Origin: Candidatus Omnitrophota bacterium
GTDB lineage: Bacteria > Omnitrophota > Gorgyraeia > Duberdicusellales > 4484-171
DNA: 7,366 nt
Direction: 5' to 3'
Assembly: GCA_028717025.1 (NCBI GenBank)
Contig: JAQUOR010000082.1
Span: forward strand, 1-7,366
Part shown: positions 1 through 6,000 of the stretch, piece by piece
Layout of the letters: the number at the start of each line of letters is the position of its first letter
Position numbering within the stretch: the stretch's first letter is position 1
Notes under the pieces: model-generated
Told to the model about the DNA's origin: nothing
The model's database searches: none
What the model saw: the letters and a program-made list of their open reading frames with translations, nothing else
Program-made: the position numbers and the translations under genes

Positions 1-2
1 TG

Positions 3-3000
3 ACTTTCAGGAAGTTCTTCAGACTAATTAATACATATAGCCCAATCATTCAGTCATTAATGCAACTTGATCCAGAAGATAGCCCTATACAGCGTCTTGG
101 TGTGAACACAGCTCTGGTTCATGCAGATATCAGCGATGTTATTTTTATAATTTGTATGCCGCTGCTCTTGGCCCTAAGCGCTCTCGGCTTCCTTTATATC
201 GGGGTATTCCTGGGCTTCTCTTTGCCTGCTGCGAACAGAGCGGCATTGTCTATTTTGTATTACTCGGTATACGGTTTCATACCAAGTTTGATTATAGCTA
301 TGTTTTCTAACATTTCTTCAATGATTAAATTTTTGTATGCTGCAATACGATATGTTGAAGACATAGGAAAGCCGCTTAGTAAATCTATGATTCTTACAAT
401 TTGTTTACCAGTGAATGTTATTTTAATGGCGAAAGACGCTCGGCAGAACAACAAACAAAGAAGAATATCCGCTTTCGGCAAGTTGAGGGGCTTTACCAAA
501 GAAGATGTGCCGGCGTTGCTTAAAAATCTAAAAGAGGGCGATGACTTTACGCGCCGCGTTGCCCGTAAAATTCTGTATAACATGCGCACGTTACCGTTAG
601 AGACGCAGGTAGAAATACTTATATTGAATTTAGCTGAATCGCATTATGCAGGTGCGCGAAAAAGCTCCATCAAAAAGCTTGTCAGGCTTCAGCGCGCTAC
701 AGGAAAAATCCTTCCTTTTTTAACGCAGGCGTTAGAAGATAAGAATGTATTTGTCCGCGCAGGAGCTGCGCAAGCTTTAAAAAACATTGGTAATGATGCG
801 GCTGTTGACGAGATCATACTTGTACTTTTGCGGACGATAGAAAAGATTTATGCTGAAGTGGCAGACGCTTTCGACAAGAGCGCCGTTGTTGCCGGCGAAT
901 CCGTTGGTTCTTTGGCGGAAGTGCTGGGGGATGAATATGGACGCTTACGCAAAGATGCCTTAGAGATCATAACAAGAGCTTTTATCGTCGAATGTTTTGT
1001 CTTGGGATTAAAGAGAGAATCACTGGAGGACCGGTATTTTGCTGCCAATGCTTTAGGAAAAATGGGGAAAACAGCATCCCGAGCAGTCCCTTATTTAGTA
1101 GAAATCGTCTTATTTAACAATTTGTTGTCTTGGTCACCCAAAGGGCTGCAGGAACGGGATATTCGGGAAGCAGCAAGAAATGCCATTAAAAGGATCTGCG
1201 CCCGCGATGTAAGCGACCGGATTTTTCATCATATTCATGATGTCCAAGAGAGACAATGGTGTGAATGGAAAAAAACGCATAGCGGGGAGTGGTCCGGCGC
1301 AGGAGGAGGAGATCCGAACTATGATGATAATCCGGAAATGGATGCAGAAACTTCCGGCGGTTCGTTAAGCTATGATGTAAGGGAAAAGCTTCTTGAAATA
1401 TTTGGTCCGGATGGCGCGCTCATCGGCAGCCAGGCGCAAGGAACTGCCGGTCCGGACAGCGATATAGATATAAATCTTTTAGGAGAGCGTTTCGTGCATC
1501 CGCGCGCGGCAGAGCGACAGTATCCGTTTATTATGGAGTTAAGGCGTAGAGCAGAACAAACGACCGGCAAGAAGGTTGACGTCGCTTTTGATGCTAGCGA
1601 AAATATCGAGAGAAAAGGCGGAAAATATCTGGGCGATATACAAGATCCCCACCGGGCCAAGGATCCCGTTAATCCACCCAGTGAAGCTCAAATTCAAGGG
1701 GACTTAGCTAAGAGTCAGGAGAAAATTAAGAGTTTAGTCTTTATCGATTCAGTAAACGACGCCATCCGTTTGGTAGCAAATAAAGACCCCTTAGTGACAA
1801 AAGCCTTAGAACTCATCCGTGATACCATAGAAATCCGTGCCGGGCCCTTTACCTATATATACGGTACGTATCGTGAAAACATCCTTTATCTTGACGAATC
1901 CATTCTCCCTAACGAAGACCTGTCCAAAGATAACTTACCGCTTGTTTTAACCTTTATCCATGAAGCAAGAGTCATTGCGTATACGCAGGCTTGCGATCAA
2001 GAGAATGAGGCGTTTGCGCAAGAATGCATAGCAGAACTTCTCGTCAGCATGCACGCAGCGGAAACTAATTTTAAAATCCTTCTTCAGCAAACGGTTGCGC
2101 TTCTCGAGTATTATCGGTTTGTTTCCACCGAAGAAGAACTTAATCAATTAAAAGAAAAAATCGATTTCTTCTCTTTAGCTTTGTTTCAGTTAATACAAGA
2201 TATAAAGGCGGTGCCGGTATTTACTAATTATGTTGAAACCGTTGCTGAGCTTGAGTACGTTTTAAGGGAAACTTACGAAGCTGCCGGGGGGCAGATATTA
2301 TCGCTTGGGACAAAAAAGATTATTGCAAGAGGTCTGCAAAGAATGTTCGAACTTTGCCATGCCATCGATGAAGATGAGGAAAACTTTCTCAGTGCGACAG
2401 CGCAAGGAATCTTAGAGTTTTTTGATAGCATGTTAAGAACATATCAAGAAGGCGTCAAGGTGATGGCATTCAAATCGGATCCTGTCACCGTTGAGCGGGT
2501 TACTTTGGAGATCATTAAAATCCATAGAGCTGTGCTTGATGCGCAAAGCATGCTTACACTTCAAGACCCGGGGATTAAACAGGAATTCATTGATCTTGAA
2601 ACAAGCTTTGAAAAACTTTCCGATAGTTTCAACGCTCTTATGAACAGTTATTGGTCAATGAGGATTGAACAGGCCGAAAGCAGTTTACGCGCATTCAGAC
2701 AGACAGCAATACATGTATTACCGACCGAAAACAATAACAGCAAGCGCAGCAAAGCCATAGACATCCTTAATGCAATTGAATCAGCCTTTAGAGAAGTTGA
2801 TTATACAGATGCATCTTTTAACGACGGGCTGCTCGATAAGCTTGAGCAGGCTCAAATAAATCTTAATCAATTAGGAAGAAGCGCCCTTTTTAACCCGCAC
2901 GCAACATTTTTAGATTACATCAGGGATCTGCGAGTTCGGCTTGAGAGTGATATCAGGGCATTAAAAATCAAAAAAAGCGACATTCAATTGATGAAAAGGA

Positions 3001-6000
3001 TAGAACACACCACAGTATCTTTGTGTTCTTTGGATTATGAATACGATGATGCAATCTCAGCCGACCGTATACGCAGGATCATCCGTCAAGAAAGTCAAGA
3101 TGCGGTATATTTTATCCAAAACTTCTTTGAGGGGGCACAGAATCATGGGATTGCTATGCGTCCATTTATAACGCAATTAGCGAGCGCTTGCGAAGAAATT
3201 GATTCTTTATACCAGTCAATCGTACCCGTTGAAGAATTAAGCGAGCGTGTCATCGCGTTAATCAGGAGCATATTTGTAGAAGCAAAAAAATTAGTGGTGC
3301 AAATGTGTCAAATGTCCGACAACGAGAGTATTGAATTATATAGAGAAATGCAGGCTCGTTTAAGAACGTTGGAGATAACAAGCCCTGCAGATCCCCACCG
3401 CGCGAAAGACCAGAAGAATCTCCCTTGTGAGGCCCAAGTCAACACAGATATAGCCTGGGCAAAAGAAATTGAAAAATCAGAGTACCTGCGGGCTTCAATT
3501 AATGAGGCGATCTTGCTGGCGAAAGCGAGAGACAATCTTGTTGTGTCAATGTTAGTGAGGATCAAAGATGTTATGAGGATATACTCTCATCCATTTTCGT
3601 TTATCTGGGCAGCGGTTCGCAGCAACATTTTATATCTTGATAAAAGTTTATTGGAAGATACAGAAAATCACCGCGAATTGCTTTTAACCCTTCTTCATGA
3701 AGCATCGCTTATGGCTTATCCGAGAAATACCGACCAAGAGAATGAGAATTTTGCTTACGAATGTTTTTATGTGAACAGTATCAGGCTCATTGCCCGTCTT
3801 TCCGATGAAGGTTATTCATCGGAGATGATGGAGGCATTGAATAGAGATTTACCTGTAGCCTATAATCCTTTGTTGAGTGCAACGCTTTATGCTTGTTTTA
3901 ATAGTCCTGCCCGTTTGCAAAGTGCATTTCAAGAGATGGCAGGGTACGGTTTTCGTGATTCGGTACTCGTTGAATGGAAACTAATCAGGTTCCTTGACCG
4001 TCTTAGCCGATTAGATGACGGTTTAATGCTGAACGATAACTTAACGGGCTTTGCAATTCTTGCTCAACTGCATACAAGCGAGGGGGTGCGCCAAGCTGCT
4101 ATCCGTACGCTTGCTGTAGCAAACTCCAGCAAAACTTTTGATATAGGGCGTGCGCTCGAACAGGTCGTTCACGCAGAAGAAACATCATTGTTTTGCAAAA
4201 TGCTTGCAATCCAGGGATTACGCCATAAAGGGTTATTCGATAGATTGATTACGGTCCTGCAAAAGAACGAGATAGCATATTTACGCGCAGAAACAATCAG
4301 GCAAATTGCGCATTGCATGCTGCCAGAATCGTTCGTGACGATAATGCCGTTTGTTTTTTCCGATAATGCTCTCATTGCAAGCGCAGCAGAGCAGGCCTTA
4401 AGGACTTTAGGCGACCCCCATAATGCAATAATTGCAGGATATTTATCCGGCACAGAAGATGATAGGGTGCAAAGATCCGCCACGGAGACCTTTCAATATT
4501 TGGTTGATCTTGCAATTGGAACGACGCAAGGAATTGAATACGCATCGAGTTTTAATACAGTGAATGTAGACAGCCAAGATACCGCGCGAGCAGGATATTC
4601 TAACGTAGAAAAACAGGATGAACAGGGCAAGTCCCTTGATAACGGAGGTTCTTTAGAATGCAAGTTTGAGTATGTAGTCACTAATCTTGAGATTGGAACT
4701 GTTCCGGTCTCTTATCGGGAGAGCACCGTTGCGCTTGAGCATCTTGCCTCCGGAAGCAGCCTTTCTCAAAGATTGCATGAGGAAATGGACCGAGTTGGCA
4801 TTGAGCACGATTCAGCCCATATAAGAGCGAGCGATATTATCCAGAATGCCGATAAGGCACTCACCAAATCCCTCGATAAAAGGTCGCAAAAAGAAAATAC
4901 CCTAGTAAAAATTGCATATACAGGCATGAAGCGGCTTGCGCGCGTACTTCTGGCAAAGATCTTACCCGGTCAGGCAGAAAAAAACATACGCCTTGTACTA
5001 GTCGGCGGTGTTGTCAGCGGAGCCGGCAAACAATACCAAGAAGGCTTGTCTCGTTATATGGATGCGATGTCACCTGCCGATAATAGAATTGAAGTGGTTG
5101 TTTCAAACCTTGGTGATGCCAGGGCCATAGCAGGAGCAGTTGGATACGCACGATACGTTCTTGGCGTAAAAACAGATAAGCCTTACGCGGTTGGCATCGA
5201 TATGGGCGGCACAAACATGAGGATCGCGCTTGTTAATCTAAATACCATGCAGGTTGAGGGCGATATCTATAAACTTCCTATTTTTACCGACGAATCAGAT
5301 AAGCAATGCATGGAAAGTTTAAGCCGGCAATTGCAGCAGAATAGTGTGGGTATGAATTTTGGTGATTTGCCTATCGGTATTGAAAATTATTTGCCGCAAA
5401 ATTCCGATAGAGAACTTCATGCAAAGCTTGCAGGAGTCATATACGATCAATTAACCCGCCTTATACAGAGTGTTGATCTTAATGAGGTAGGTTTTATCGC
5501 GCTCGCATCTCCCGGGATTTTTGATAGAGAAGGCCCGGTGAAGCTTGCCTACAATCTTCCCTTTACCAGCGTCGAGGTAAGGAAAGAGCTGGCCGTAAGG
5601 TTTTCTTTACCTATATATATGGGTAATGACGTTGCCTGCGCGGGCTTAGGTGAATTCATTTCCGGCTCAGGCAGAGGTTTAGAGCAGATTTTTGTGCTTA
5701 ATATCGGCACGGGCCTTAATATGTGTTTGGTGCAAAAGAAAGACGTTTCATCTCAATCGTCCGATAGTATTTTATCTGCGCAAGAAAGTGATACGTTTCT
5801 TGATAATGGCGGACGTTCCTTAAGCACTGCGCGTCCTTGGAATAATAAGGTAAAAATCGTGGGGCGAATTATCGCTCATAAACCACACTTTGCATTAAAT
5901 CAGGATGGGCTTTTGAACGTGATAGAAACGCAGCATCCAGGCTTATTGGAAGGTAGCTCTCTGGAGAAGAAACAAAGAGCGCTTGACTACTTGCTCCCAA

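Noticed and set aside
60..62. First in-frame ATG as the start of the giant gene
   Set aside because: No Shine-Dalgarno-like sequence lies 5-12 bases upstream, and the frame is already open and protein-like from base 3. The start is more likely outside the window.
4656..5732. A frameshift or assembly join explaining the reversed ROK halves
   Set aside because: The frame is continuous across the junction near base 5184, and the halves are joined by a short plausible linker with DNGG linkers outside. A chimeric read join cannot be fully excluded without raw reads.
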